DNA of 64,000 nucleotides from Diplonema japonicum (GCA_964019335.1 OZ025724.1:248001-312000); one strand, 5' to 3'. Counted from the first letter of the stretch, positions 11,201 through 21,236 are shown. The notes: generated by a model from the sequence alone, not told the origin. Numbers and translations are program-made.

Positions 11201-11360
11201 TGGGGGGAGTTCCCCTGTAGTCACTGCTCGCTTTGCTCGCATCACCCTATTGCAGTCTAATATTATGCAGGACTGTGCTGGGTTGTTTTTTGTGATATTC
11301 CCGTTGCAGTAGTGGCACACCCCCTTCCAGTATGGTATGTCCCGTTGTAGACGTGGCATA
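8214..11360 (-). pseudogene. Retroelement B ORF2: APE endonuclease, partial reverse transcriptase, CCHC finger
   Basis: The remnants run through several frames. From 11359 a cysteine cluster (CHYCNGN...SCIILDC) begins, in a different frame from the end of ORF1. At 11077-11100 follows GVEPHPGP, a 2A-like relic. APE motifs are clear in 10807-9650: VMGDFNTDE, STRVDRVLLN and SGSDHRCLS with an intact SDH. RT fingers are in 9593-9060 (GVDGWRMSELK, PLNHRPITVTS, FRPKHSTTTALMEQLS). At about 9100 the sequence jumps to the C-terminal region, so the palm with the aspartates is deleted. The end (9196-8324) has CDLC-x12-H-x4-C and AVELAIDFEWTTGKSLG. After a further shift the true C-terminus is KGSINR with stop at 8214. 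At least three frame changes. Confidence 0.82.
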
Positions 11361-13428
11361 TGCCTTTGCCCAGGCAGTCGTTGATGTCGGTGCCCTCATC
11401 TAGGTCGATGTCGGTGTCATCGTCAGTCGGGGGGGGACCCAAGTCATCCTCCGTCTCCATGTCGTCGTTTTCTCCCTCCTCGGTTAGCGAACGGGGCTGG
11501 TCCTTGTCCAGTCTCGAGATCGTCGCCTCCGTGAGGGCTTTTATCTGCTCGGTGAGAGCTGCCATCTGGGCGCGCATCTGCTGGACCTCCCCTCGCAGCT
11601 GCGCGTTCTCTCTCCGCAGTTCGATCACTTCCGCAGATGGCTCGTCGTCTCTGCTCGGTTCCCCCGCCAGCTTGCGGATCGCATTTTCGATTGCTGTGAG
11701 GCGGTCTTCCACTCCCGGGGTACCTGATTTTCCCGTCGCTGTGGGCGCCTTCCCGGACTTCAGAGGGGCAGTCTTTTTCGGGGGAGCGGTCTTCTTCCCT
11801 GTAGCAGGTGGTTTGTGGCCGGGCTGGGTGGACCCCGTCACTGCGCCTAGGTAGGATTTGCCTGTGGCTGTGGTCCCTGTCTTCGGTCTTCCCCAGGACT
11901 GTGCAGTCGGTGTCTTTTTAGTGGGCGGGCCCCCCATGTCGGGTGCTATCCTGCAGTGGAGGATCAGCCCTGTCGGGGATGTGATTCTCAGCGTCGTGGT
12001 AGGGGGTTTGCCTCCCCGAATGTACCAGCACCTCCCGTCGTTGCTCCAGCCGCCGTGTAGAGGAACGGCATCCCATTTCATGGTCCGGAGTATCAGTTCC
12101 ACGTGCTCCACACCGCACTGTCCGTACAGGCCCGTCAGACGCCACCTCGGCTCCCCATGTTGTCCGCGCTGTCGTTCATCCTCGCCCAACACCTTGTCAA
12201 GGAGCGCGGTCTTCTCCCCCTCCGACGTCCTCACACCGAGGCGGCAGTCCGACTCACGAATCGCTAACCCCTGCTTTTCCGCTTCTGCCAATTCGAGCGC
12301 TTCCTTTAAAGTGGTTTCCTTCGGGAGCCAAGCGACGGGGGATCTCGGCACATCCTTCGGTCTAACGAAGATCCCTCCCCTTCCGGACGTGTTCACGAAT
12401 CTGTCGAGGCTGCTTTTCGGGACCGTCACCAGTACGTCTACCCTCGGGGTCGGACCCTCCACGATCTTGTCGATCCTGTGGATTGTCTTGCAGTTCAAGT
12501 CCCGGAGGAGCTTTCGGGGTTGGGAGGTTATATTCTCCCACGTCTGGGCCGAGGCGTGCGCTTTCGAGAAGATAATCGCGACCCGCGCGAATCTTGCCCC
12601 CAGGTTGATGTCCACTGTGTCACTTGATGTGCGCATGGCAATCCTCCCGCTCACTGCCAGTAGGAACATCTTCCTGTTCGTGAACTCTCCTTCCGCCTTG
12701 AGTACAACGTCGTACTCATCCCGTCCTGTGCCGCGGCGCTTCAGGATGAGCGCTTTGTTCCCGTCCCATGCCATCTTCTCGGCCTCCTTCACGTTCTCCT
12801 CGGTTGCGATGGCAACGCCGTCCTTTCCCGCCACCAGCTCATCCCACGTCACGAAGGGCTGGTCAAACTGCCCTTGCTCCAGGGACCAGCGTTTCGCTGC
12901 CTGCGGTTGTTTCTGCGGCGGTTTGCTGCTCGGCCCTCTCCAGGCTCTCGCCTCGCCGTCTGAGGTCGGGATGCCTACCCGTGGCAGCTTGAACTCCTGC
13001 ACTACTTTCTTCAGAACGTTCACGTTGAACGGTTCTGACGCGTTGAGGTAAGCCCGGCCGTCGAAGGCGACGTGGATGGGCAGCTTTTTGGACTCTCCCG
13101 AGATAGGGGAGACTGTGAGGGCGCCGTTTTCGACTGCCATTAAGCGGATGTCGATCTTCCATGCGCGGGCGGTGGCCTGGATGGTGACCAGGTCGGCGGC
13201 GGTGCCTTCCTTCGCGTGCTGGGTGCAGTAGGCATCGTAGTCCCCGGTGACGTTCACCCGGTATTCTTCGCTCCCTCGCAACTCCTGTACCATGCGGCGT
13301 CTAATGTCGCTCCCCTTCTTCCCCGTCTTCTCCCCGACCACTCCGTAGAAGGACTTCCCGTTCCCGTTCCCGTACGCCCTCCTGTGCGCCGTCATCCTGA
13401 AGCCCTTCATTGCTTTAAAGATGTCCAT
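11263..13428 (-). CDS. Retroelement B ORF1: inactive OTU-like domain plus coiled coil
   Basis: 721 residues from the ATG at 13428 (MDIFKAMKGF). The first 140 residues look like an OTU cysteine-protease fold: NGNGKSFYGVV near residue 21 occupies the DGNCFYRAV position, and IHVAFDGRAYLNA the C-terminal strand that normally carries HYN. The nucleophile is Ser instead of Cys and the catalytic His is Ala, so the protease should be dead. The middle has RNA-binding-like segments. Near the end lie a Lys/Pro/Thr-rich linker, a heptad-rich coiled coil (ELRRENAQLRGEVQQMRAQM) suited to trimerisation, and an acidic stretch (DDDTDIDLDEGTD). ORF1 proteins of this class usually bind the element RNA. Confidence 0.75.
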   Translation of the reverse strand: MDIFKAMKGFRMTAHRRAYGNGNGKSFYGVVGEKTGKKGSDIRRRMVQELRGSEEYRVNVTGDYDAYCTQHAKEGTAADLVTIQATARAWKIDIRLMAVENGALTVSPISGESKKLPIHVAFDGRAYLNASEPFNVNVLKKVVQEFKLPRVGIPTSDGEARAWRGPSSKPPQKQPQAAKRWSLEQGQFDQPFVTWDELVAGKDGVAIATEENVKEAEKMAWDGNKALILKRRGTGRDEYDVVLKAEGEFTNRKMFLLAVSGRIAMRTSSDTVDINLGARFARVAIIFSKAHASAQTWENITSQPRKLLRDLNCKTIHRIDKIVEGPTPRVDVLVTVPKSSLDRFVNTSGRGGIFVRPKDVPRSPVAWLPKETTLKEALELAEAEKQGLAIRESDCRLGVRTSEGEKTALLDKVLGEDERQRGQHGEPRWRLTGLYGQCGVEHVELILRTMKWDAVPLHGGWSNDGRCWYIRGGKPPTTTLRITSPTGLILHCRIAPDMGGPPTKKTPTAQSWGRPKTGTTATGKSYLGAVTGSTQPGHKPPATGKKTAPPKKTAPLKSGKAPTATGKSGTPGVEDRLTAIENAIRKLAGEPSRDDEPSAEVIELRRENAQLRGEVQQMRAQMAALTEQIKALTEATISRLDKDQPRSLTEEGENDDMETEDDLGPPPTDDDTDIDLDEGTDINDCLGKGICHVYNGTYHTGRGCATTATGISQKTTQHSPA

Positions 13429-13529
13429 GGCTGATGCGTCTGGATCGCTGATGTTGATGTTTACGATGCAGATACTGATGTGATGCTTGCGTTCTCCTCT
13501 CCTTTCTTTTCCTTCACTCCTTTGCACTA

Positions 13530-13680
13530 ATCCCGAAACTTTTACACTTCTTAAACCTATGCACTTCCGTTAAACCTTACACTTCCGTTGAACTCCGTTA
13601 ACTTTTATACTTCCTTCAAACCTTTACACTTCTTTTAAACGTCTACACTTCCGTTGAACCTTGATGTCGCGTTCTTTACT
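13530..13680 (-). repeat. Degenerate 20-bp tandem repeat in the 5' region of element B
   Basis: Plus-strand units resembling CCTTTACACTTCCGTTGAA occur about seven times with variation (TTTTACACTTCTTAAA, ATGCACTTCCGTTAAA, CTTACACTTCCGTTGAA and so on). They lie immediately upstream (minus sense) of ORF1, where a 5' UTR or internal promoter is expected. Function unknown. Confidence 0.6.
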
Positions 13681-14099
13681 TCCAATATTTGTATTTTCTT
13701 TTCAAACCGTTACTGAGTGAAACTTTATTGGCACGGTCGGACACCAATAAAGTACAGAAACTGTAGCTTTAGAATCGTTGGTGGAAAAAAAAAAAAAAAA
13801 AAACAGGTAACAAACTAAGAGATCTTCCCCCACACACACATCAATGCCAGGTGGTTAGCAATAGCCCAGTACCCTATAAAGAGGCACGACAAAAAAAATC
13901 ATCATTTGGGCATGCAGGTTTTTTTTTTTTTTTTTTTTTTTTTTCTTTTTCCCTCCCCATATTTTTTAGGGGGGAAAAGGACGGCCTCTGACATCAGAAA
14001 TATGAAAGGGAGAGGAAGCAGGAAGGGGGGGGGGGGGGGGGGGAGAGCGAAAAAAAAGAAAAAAAGAGAGAGATGAGATAAAGGAGGTTCCTATTTTGG
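13681..14099. other. Spacer without a gene
   Basis: Contains an A-run, CA dinucleotides, a T-run (13919-13944) and a G-run of about 22 bases (14020-14041). Nothing coding seen. Confidence 0.6.
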
Positions 14100-14290
14100 A
14101 ACGTCCTCTATTTCTTTCATTTCCGTGGAAACTCCGTGCCTTTTCTGTATCATGGCCAGGTCACCCCTCTTCCCTGTGATCGGCTCGACAGTTAAGGTGT
14201 CCTCGAGGTCTAGTACGAGTTCCATTGTGGTCGGTCCGCCGTGCCACTTCAGCTTTCTGAGCTACTTGATGATGTCTTCCCCCCCAAAGA
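14100..14290 (-). pseudogene. Short decayed retroelement C-terminal fragment
   Basis: Minus-strand translation gives LRKLKWHGGPTTMELVLDLE preceded by a stop and followed by a short tail. This matches the family block LRMLQW...ELALDFE of elements C and D. About 190 bases survive, with an in-frame stop. Confidence 0.6.
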
Positions 14291-14542
14291 AAATGCAGAG
14301 AGTGTTGGGTTGATTGACACACCCAAAACATAGAAAAAGAGAGGGAGGAAAAAAAAAAAGAGAAAAAAAAGTTCTAGGCTCCAGCTTGCCCTAGTCCCCC
14401 TGGTTAGGAGTTCTCAGTTTCAAGAAATCTGATTTTTTTTTTTTTTTTTTTTTTATTTCTTTATTTACATGGTCAATTGTTCTATACTTTTGCCCGGATC
14501 TTTCTTGCATGCCCAAAGGAAAAAAAAAAAAAAAAAAAAAAA

Positions 14543-14660
14543 GAGGAACTGGCCGTTGTTTGTACGTGCCGGGTAAAACCTGGAGAAGTTTGTCAACCCG
14601 AAACACGTTGCCAACGTTCCCCTTTTGTTTAGACAAGTCAAAGAATCGTTCTTGCAAAAA
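14543..14660. repeat. Dispersed repeat R2, copy 1
   Basis: AACTGGCCGTTGTTTGTACG, then GGTAAAACCTGGAGAA, CAACCCGAAACAC and TTTTGTTTAGACAAGTCA. The same order of blocks recurs at 49139-49325. No ORF. A weaker relative may be at 54520-54580. Confidence 0.6.
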
Positions 14661-14959
14661 AGAAAAACGAAAATCACGGCGCAAAAAAAAAAAAGAAGAA
14701 ACCGGCCATAAAACGTTGTAGAAATCTCTTTTTTTTTTTTTTTAATTTCCTTAAAAATATAGTATGCCTACTAAAAAAAATATAGATAGAAATAGGGGAA
14801 AAAAAAATGAAAAATAGGAGAAGAACAAAAAAAAAAAAAAAAAACAAACAAACAAAAGAAAAAAAAAGGAGGTGAAACAAAAAAAAAAAAATAATGATCG
14901 ATATAAAAATCGCAACACCCAGTTTTCACCAATTCTTTTTTTTTTTTTTTTTTCTTTTT

Positions 14960-16165
14960 TTATGAAGCCCGATGCTCTGAAGCAGTCATTGCATCGGACG
15001 AAGAGCACTGCACAAACGAACCACTGCTTCCCGACGACGCAATAGAGTCAACTCCCACCACGGACGCCCTAGCAGCAAGGTAAACCAAGAAGTCAGACGA
15101 GGAAGCACCCACCGTCTTACACTTAGCAAAACTTTTCCAACATTGAAATGCTGTTTGTAGCAGATTAACTCCGTCAAGGCCGGACTCAGGGGTACCAATC
15201 CAAGGGTGTTTTGACAATTCCTCGGAGGTCCATCGCTGGCTGGGCTCGCGGACAAGGCAACACCTCAAAAACGACACCACACCCGGATCCTCAATTCCCT
15301 GCGGCAACGGAACCTCATCATCATCATCAAGAATAACCCGCATAACGGTGAGGTGGTTGTTCGATACAAAATGAAACGGGTGCTCACCGGTGAGCATTTC
15401 CATAATGGTACACCCCAACGACCAAATATCAACAAGATGATCATACGGCTGCTGCGTGATTACCTCAGGAGCCATCCACAAAGGTGTCCCTTGAAGGGAT
15501 TTCCTCCTAGGGCGCAGAGCGCAGATCCTTCCAGAACATCCGAAATCAGCAAGTTTGCACTCTCCCGTTACAGTGAGAAGGATGTTAGCGCATTTCACAT
15601 CACGATGGATAACGTTATTCTGATGGAGGTAAGAAAGCCCTGATAGAATCTGCCGTGTGAAGCTTCTTGTTGTGGTGACGGAAAGTTGGCCGAATTGTTT
15701 GAGTAAACCGAGGATGGACCCCCCCGCCACATATTCCATAATTATGTTTATTTGACTTGAGACTGCCTCGGAGTAGTAATACCTGACGATATTTGAGTGG
15801 GACAGGCTTTTCATCAAGGAGATCTCGTTCTGGAGACTGGCGAGCTGTGCCGTCACCGCTCTGTCCTTTCTGTTGAACTTGATGGTTTTAATGGCTACTT
15901 GTTCGCCCGTGTCTGTGTCCAGGCCCAGCGTTACCTCACCAAAGCCTCCTTGCCCTATTACGGACCCCTTTTTGATGGAACGTTGTGTTCTGCTTTTGTT
16001 GTCCCTTTTCCTTCCGGTTTCGTCGAGGACCCTGCGGAAGAGGCGCTCCACGTCGTACTCGTCCCACTCGCGGTTCCTGTCTTGCATCACAGTTTTTAGC
16101 TTTTCGAGCTGGTCCTCTACTAGCCCTGCTGCGTACTCCAGTACTGCTTCTTGTGTAGATAACAT
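14960..16165 (-). CDS. MAPKKK-like (STE11 type) serine/threonine protein kinase
   Basis: 401 residues from ATG at 16165. The kinase domain spans roughly residues 66-330: glycine loop IGQGGFGEV (70-78), VAIK with Lys93, gatekeeper region IIMEYVAGGS, catalytic loop HRDVKCAN (187-194), DFG (207-209), activation segment ending GTPLWMAPE, and the DIWSLGCT block. All catalytic residues are present. GGFGEVxxG and GTPLWMAPE are characteristic of MEKK/STE11 kinases. The N-terminus is short and possibly helical (EDQLEKLKTVM); no membrane segment. The activation loop shares RRKSLQGTPLWMAPE with the membrane kinase at 61479, so the two are paralogues. Upstream sequence is A-run-rich. Confidence 0.93.
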   Translation of the reverse strand: MLSTQEAVLEYAAGLVEDQLEKLKTVMQDRNREWDEYDVERLFRRVLDETGRKRDNKSRTQRSIKKGSVIGQGGFGEVTLGLDTDTGEQVAIKTIKFNRKDRAVTAQLASLQNEISLMKSLSHSNIVRYYYSEAVSSQINIIMEYVAGGSILGLLKQFGQLSVTTTRSFTRQILSGLSYLHQNNVIHRDVKCANILLTVTGECKLADFGCSGRICALRPRRKSLQGTPLWMAPEVITQQPYDHLVDIWSLGCTIMEMLTGEHPFHFVSNNHLTVMRVILDDDDEVPLPQGIEDPGVVSFLRCCLVREPSQRWTSEELSKHPWIGTPESGLDGVNLLQTAFQCWKSFAKCKTVGASSSDFLVYLAARASVVGVDSIASSGSSGSFVQCSSSDAMTASEHRAS

Positions 16166-16243
16166 TTTTTTTTTTTTTTGCTTTTTTTTTTTTTTTTAAA
16201 AGGGCGGGGGGAAGAAAAAAAGGGGGGGGAAACAGATCTACGA

Positions 16244-16276
<33 letters not shown>

Positions 16277-16382
16277 GAATTTGAGGCCAATATTTTAGGA
16301 GAGGAATATATATATTCCTATGTGTGCCCCTTCATCAGAAGACAAGAAAAAAAAAAGCAGAAAGAAAATTTTCCGATTTTTT
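16166..16382. other. Spacer
   Basis: G-run and a 30-A run; nothing coding seen. Confidence 0.5.
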
Positions 16383-16650
16383 AACGTCAAGATGACACAG
16401 TCGGCTCCGTGTACCATAAATACAAGGGGTGGTGAGCTTCTGACCTATGCGGCGCCATGGGGGGCATCTTTTTCTTTTTTGCCGGCCCCTGTTTTGAAAT
16501 GTCTGTTTGTGCCTAGGTGACAGTCCTCGCCGAAAAGGTTTGCCTCTATTCTCGTCTCTCTCAGGCGAGCATCACCTTGGCACAGACTTCCCTGAAATAA
16601 CAGAAGGGGGTGTTGTTCGCACCTAGACCTGGCCAAAGGTCGTACACCCT
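16383..16650 (-). repeat. SINE-like repeat, copy 2
   Basis: Begins (plus strand) TTAACGTCAAGATGACACAG and ends CACCTAGACCTGGCCAAAGG. The unit at 50108-50398 has TTAACGTCAAGGTGACACAA and CACCTAGACCCGGCCAAAGG at the same ends, with TACAAGGGGTGG and GCACAG(A/G)C(T/C)TTCCTG(A/T)AAT in between. Length about 270. No ORF. Confidence 0.7.
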
Positions 16651-17253
16651 TAAAAAACCTGAAAAAGAGAGAGAAAAATGCCTTCCTCCGTTACCCATTG
16701 TGCTGCTAAATAATGGCATTTTGTGACTAGAGAGGGGCAAACAATTTCCATTCACTCGACAGATAAAAAAAAAGTCAACCAAGAAAAAAAAAAAAAGAGT
16801 CAGTACTTGGATCTTAGACAAGTACCGTAAGGTACTGCATTGCTGCTACTACTCTTTTTCTTGTTGTTTACAAGAAACCGATCAGAGACCAACATTCTTT
16901 TTTTTATTTTTATTTTTATTTTTTTTTTTTTGAGAAACAAAGGATGTGTGATGCCAAAATGCTCTTTTGATGCTTATGGTACCCATGCACAAAAAAAAAA
17001 AAAAAAAGAACAAGGCGGTAAAGTGGGGTTTCGAATCACAGTTCTACTAAAAAAAAGTAAATCAGGGGGGGGGGGGGGGGGGGAGAGAGAGAGAGAGAGA
17101 GAGAGGGAGGAGGCTTCCCCCTCCACCTTACTTATAATTTGAAATCTATCGCAGCCCTAAATGATGAATAAGGGGAAAGAAGAAAGAATGGTCTAGGAGG
17201 ACAGCAAAATATTTGTTTTCAGCACAAAAAAAAAATATCATTTACTTACTCCG

Positions 17254-17314
<61 letters not shown>

Positions 17315-17933
17315 ATACAGCATATTCGCTTTCTAGGCGTGCTATAACATCTCAAGTAGAATAATACAGAAATCTAGAGAGACGTGGGAAGGGGGAGAGC
17401 TTAATTTTCCTGCGGGTTTCCTTGCAAGGTTCTTATTATTTTCTCATTTCTTTGGTGTATCAGCCCGCTGCATCGCAAAGGCACGTGAGTAGGAGGGGTA
17501 CTTTAAATTTGAAAGTGGGGGGGGAAAAGGAAGAATATAAGGACATAGAAACCATATATCCCACATTACTTGCGTTTGGTCAAGTACTACGGTATTTGTC
17601 GAAAAAAAAAGAAAAACAAAAACAAAGCAACGCGTGTTTCAATAGTTCATATTTTGAATTCAAAATAAAAAGATTATTGACGAAATACTGTATTTTCTCG
17701 GCCATTTATCTGACACACACGTCAAGGTGTGTGCTTAAAAAAAAGAAAAAGGTTTTTTTTTTTTTTTATTTGAGTTAAAAAAAAGGAGATTGTTGTGCGA
17801 TTATCTCCTCCTAAAAAAAGAAGAAGAAGAAAAAAAAAAAAACAGAATATGCCCTGCTTATGTTGGCTCTCTTGAATAACGTTAAGTTCAGTGAAAACAG
17901 AATTGTCAACACGTTGTCAACGATCCCGAGTTT

Positions 17934-17967
<34 letters not shown>

Positions 17968-18195
17968 CAGGAAAAAGAAACATACACGGGACAAATTCAC
18001 GCCAACTCGGCACTGTGCGCAGAAACAGAATGCAAAATTTCGTAGTCTTCTTTTTTTTTTTTTTTTTTTTCTCTTTTTTTTTTTTTTTTTCAAGGTTTTT
18101 GTTTTCTTGTTCCAGCAAGAGCGGTATTTTACCTAAGTAAAATGGCTCATAAAGCTGCCATCAACTATACCTCGACATTTTTTTTTTTTTTTCAA
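16651..18195. other. Gene-free spacer with GA microsatellite and very long A-run
   Basis: About 1.5 kb. Holds a G-run followed by (GA)n near 17066-17106 and an A-run of about 53 bases at 17260-17312. Two frames on the plus strand have mixed composition (17422-17778) but no family resemblance; I reject them. Confidence 0.6.
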
Positions 18196-19713
18196 TCATA
18201 TCAGTTCGCATTCCTCCTCATCCTCGCGTGGGTGCAACCTCTTCCCTTCCTCGCCCCACACCCACATGAAATCGGGAACCTTCGACCCGCAGAATCTGTT
18301 TTGTCTCAATACACTGTTCCAAGGCAGCACGTCCGCCCGGTTCCTCCGAACCCACGTTAAAAAGGCGAACATCGATAAGAGAAGGAACAACGGGTACGTC
18401 GCAGAGACACCCCAGTGAGACAGCGACAAGGCGATGGTGAGCCCTGGGAATACATGAAACGCGAAAAATACGTAGAAAACGGGAAAACAACAGCAATCAT
18501 GCGCCAGCGACCCCATCAGCTTCGCGAGGGAAGCAGGAAACGGCCGCAGAGGACGAATCACAAACCACACAACCGTCCCGAAAATATTCAAAAAAACATG
18601 CACAAAAGCAACGGTCAACCCAACACCCGGATCGCCACATGTCGAGGCAAACACAACACTCGATAAAGTAGTACCAATGTTGGCACCATGAGTCAAGACA
18701 ACTAGCCTGTCTAACCGTAAAGCACCAATACCAGCCAGCGGTACCAGTACAGATGTTACTATGGAACTCGAGCTCACAGAAGCAGTGCAACCCGCACCGA
18801 TGACCATCAAAACGAAATTATCGCAAGGAAACGTTTTGTTCAAAGCCCGTCTTGCCACTACCACCACAGTACCCTGCATAACTGATTCCAACAGCCTTAC
18901 CAACAACAACAAGCACACTGTCAACAACGACAGTGCAACGACAAGCAACGTGACACCAGAACCGTCGGATGTCTTGTCATAGTTGACGAACCCGTTTAGC
19001 CGCGGCGACACGGTTGGTTTTAAATCCAACATTTCCACAGCAAATGATGAAAGCCTCTGCAGTGCCCCTGTGGCCGCCTCAACAGGGAGGAACACCCCAA
19101 CCGTGAACCAGTTGAAAATGTCATGAAACACAGCACCAGTAAAGGCTCGCTTAAACCTTGTTTGGTTGTTAATATGCGCCATTGAAACTATCGTGCTTGT
19201 AACAGATGTTCCAATGTTTGCACCCATTACTAGATATGTGCATTCTTCCAAGGTGAGGGTTTCTGTGGCTGCCATGGTAATGATGATGGACATTGAGGTG
19301 GAGGAGGATTGGAGAAGAACAGTAGCGAGGATGCCGAAGGCAAGGCCGACCATAGGGTTGGACAGGTGTTCGCACTCACGGAAGAATCGCCCGCTTGCCT
19401 TCCCGCCTAGTTTTATGAAGGCCTCCCCCATCATGTCGAGGGAGAAGACGAACATGTACAGGACGCCAATGATGCTGCAGAGCTTCAGGGCGATGACGGC
19501 CGTTTCTACCCAGGGTCGTTGCGGTTCGTCTTCTTCCTCTTCTTCTTCATCTTCTGCCTCGAAAGGAGTCATGGTGGTCGCCAGCCTTTCAAACGCTTTT
19601 TCACAATCCGTCGGCCCCCTCCGTGCCATGATGTCCCTTCCCATGGGGCAGTCCTGGAACTCACTGTATGTCAACAGGACTGATTTGTAGACTCGTGTTT
19701 CGGTGTCTGACAT
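18196..19713 (-). CDS. Sodium-dependent phosphate cotransporter, SLC34 (NaPi-II) type
   Basis: 505 residues, ATG at 19713. The two inverted repeats of the NaPi-II fold are visible: QSSSTSMSI at 135-143 followed by MGANIGTSVTST (163-174), and SSSSIVTSVLVPLAGIGALR followed by HGANIGTT (342-349). GANIGT in both halves and QSSS are hallmarks of the family, which carries phosphate into cells with sodium across the plasma membrane. The second-repeat QSSS reads SSSS here. The N-terminus is cytosolic with an acidic Glu-run (56-61). About eight to ten hydrophobic segments; the ectoloop between repeats is short. A short acidic cytosolic tail (HPREDEEECELI) follows. Confidence 0.93.
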   Translation of the reverse strand: MSDTETRVYKSVLLTYSEFQDCPMGRDIMARRGPTDCEKAFERLATTMTPFEAEDEEEEEEDEPQRPWVETAVIALKLCSIIGVLYMFVFSLDMMGEAFIKLGGKASGRFFRECEHLSNPMVGLAFGILATVLLQSSSTSMSIIITMAATETLTLEECTYLVMGANIGTSVTSTIVSMAHINNQTRFKRAFTGAVFHDIFNWFTVGVFLPVEAATGALQRLSSFAVEMLDLKPTVSPRLNGFVNYDKTSDGSGVTLLVVALSLLTVCLLLLVRLLESVMQGTVVVVARRALNKTFPCDNFVLMVIGAGCTASVSSSSIVTSVLVPLAGIGALRLDRLVVLTHGANIGTTLSSVVFASTCGDPGVGLTVAFVHVFLNIFGTVVWFVIRPLRPFPASLAKLMGSLAHDCCCFPVFYVFFAFHVFPGLTIALSLSHWGVSATYPLFLLLSMFAFLTWVRRNRADVLPWNSVLRQNRFCGSKVPDFMWVWGEEGKRLHPREDEEECELI

Positions 19714-19796
19714 TTTTTCCTTTTTTTTTTTTTTTATAACTGAGATGTTTTTTTTTCATTTTTTTTTTTCTTTTCTTCAAAAGAAAAAAAAAAAAC

Positions 19797-21190
19797 TCGA
19801 TCTATTTTTGCGGTGCGCTGGTTGGTGCCCACCGTGGACGGGGGATCCTACACGTGCCTGTCACCATTCTGCGGTTGCATCCTGTTGCCGGCCGTCGGGG
19901 TTTGCCTGTCCGTCATGGACGGCATCTGCGCTAAGAACATCGGTCGCAGTCCCTCCAAATAGGGGGCTGTTTGGGTTGACGAGAACAAGGGTCTCTTGTC
20001 GTAGCCATGCATCGCTGGTGCGCCCAGGTTTCTCAGGGAGTGTACTCTGGTCATCCTTCTTGCCGGGAAGCCGCTTTTGTTGCCCTTTGCCGCACATGCT
20101 TGCACTCTATTGAGGATGTACCGCAGACGTGCGGCTTTTCTCTCCAACAGACTGCTCTCCCCATGTTCCCCGTATAAGGATATACCGGTCGTCATCTCAA
20201 AATCAATTGCCAGCTCCATCGTGGTGATTGACGTCTTCTTCGATCCTAGGTACCACCTCAGACCTTGCAGCCAGGGTAGCACATGTTTCAACTGCTTTTT
20301 CAGTATCTCACCCGTTGCTCCGTGCGCAACAAGCATCTCCTCCGTCGGTACCGGGCATCTTGTTCCGGTCGTCGTCTCTTTCCAAGGATATGGTCTTATA
20401 ACATGCACCGTCCTCTCCGCTGCTCTACTGTCACGCAACGCCACCACTCGCACCAGGTAGCTCTGCACCAGTCGCGCTTGTTTCTGCACTTCCGCTCCCG
20501 TTCCTCTCACCACTACACCGTGTAGCGCCGTTGCTTTCGGCAGCCCTTCTCTTTTGATCTCCGCGTACACACTTTCCTGCTGCGCTTGTCTCGCAGGGGC
20601 ACACTCCCACAGCGCGTGCTCTGTGATCTGCCCCGTCGTCTCCGCCTGGTGGTCGCAGACATCACATGTGAGCTTGTCTGCCACATCAAGCTTCTTGCTC
20701 CATACTTTTGGGTGTACCGTGAAGATCGCTCCACAGATGACCCTCCTCGTTCTGAAAGCACTTAGCGGGTGTCTGGCCAGTGTTTTTCTCCACATGCTGT
20801 TCGTAAGAGGATGTGCCCCCTTCTCTGCGCCCTCAAACGTTGGTCGACAGCTTACGAGTTGTTTCATGATAGCAGGTCTCAGCACCTCCCTCACCTGGTG
20901 CTTCCTCTCGTGCGCCGACTTCTCGTACAGCCCCTCCATGAACTGCCACTTCTTCTCTACTAGCGGTAGCCACCTGCGTACGGCCGTTCCCACTGGCCCC
21001 ACTGCTGGTAGCTCCGTATCTTCATATATCTGAGCTATCTTCTTGATTCGGCTCCATAGCTCCTCCGACCCTCTCCCCTCTCTCACGATGCAGTTGATCG
21101 CGGTGTAGCAAACTTTCGCTTCAGGTAGGGCTGTGTGGCCAGGTAGCGCTACGCTGAGTAGGGCAATCGGGTTCCTCATCGTAAAAAATA
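19797..21190 (-). mobile_element. Retroelement D': 5'-truncated relative of element D
   Basis: The frame ending at 19848 (from about 21181 in homologous sequence) encodes the last 440 or so residues of ORF2, from MRNPIALLSVALPGHTA (D: MRSPMAVLNVLLPGHTA) to QNGDRHV (D: QNGDRLV). It has CDVC-x12-H-x4-C and TMELAIDFEMTTG. This long part is intact, without stop or shift. RT and endonuclease are absent, lost by truncation at about 21182. The sense 3' UTR ends AATAGATCGAG then a T-run at 19785-19797. Confidence 0.85.
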
Positions 21191-21236
21191 TATGAGTTAA
21201 AGAAGTCTTTGTGAGACGCCCCCTTGTTCTCATCCT

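Larger units (their letters stand above)
8127..13660 (-). mobile_element. Retroelement B: APE-type non-LTR retrotransposon, internally deleted
   Basis: In sense (minus) order: a repeat-rich 5' region (13530-13680), ORF1 (13428-11263), a broken ORF2 with endonuclease and partial reverse transcriptase (about 11360-8214), a short 3' UTR starting with GATAGACCCCCC and a T-run tail (8128-8159). The 3' UTR start is shared with element C (22030). It sits directly upstream of fragment A. The RT palm with the catalytic YADD box is missing, so this copy cannot be autonomous. Confidence 0.85.

Noticed and set aside
11858-13051. 397-residue plus-strand frame
   Set aside because: Antisense of retroelement B ORF1; GC-rich codons keep the opposite frame open.
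7283-13428. Treating A and B as one large element
   Set aside because: Each has its own C-terminus, stop and T-run tail; A also matches C, not the 3' part of B.
17422-17778. 118-residue plus-strand frame
   Set aside because: Starts and ends in homopolymers, against local gene direction, no family resemblance.
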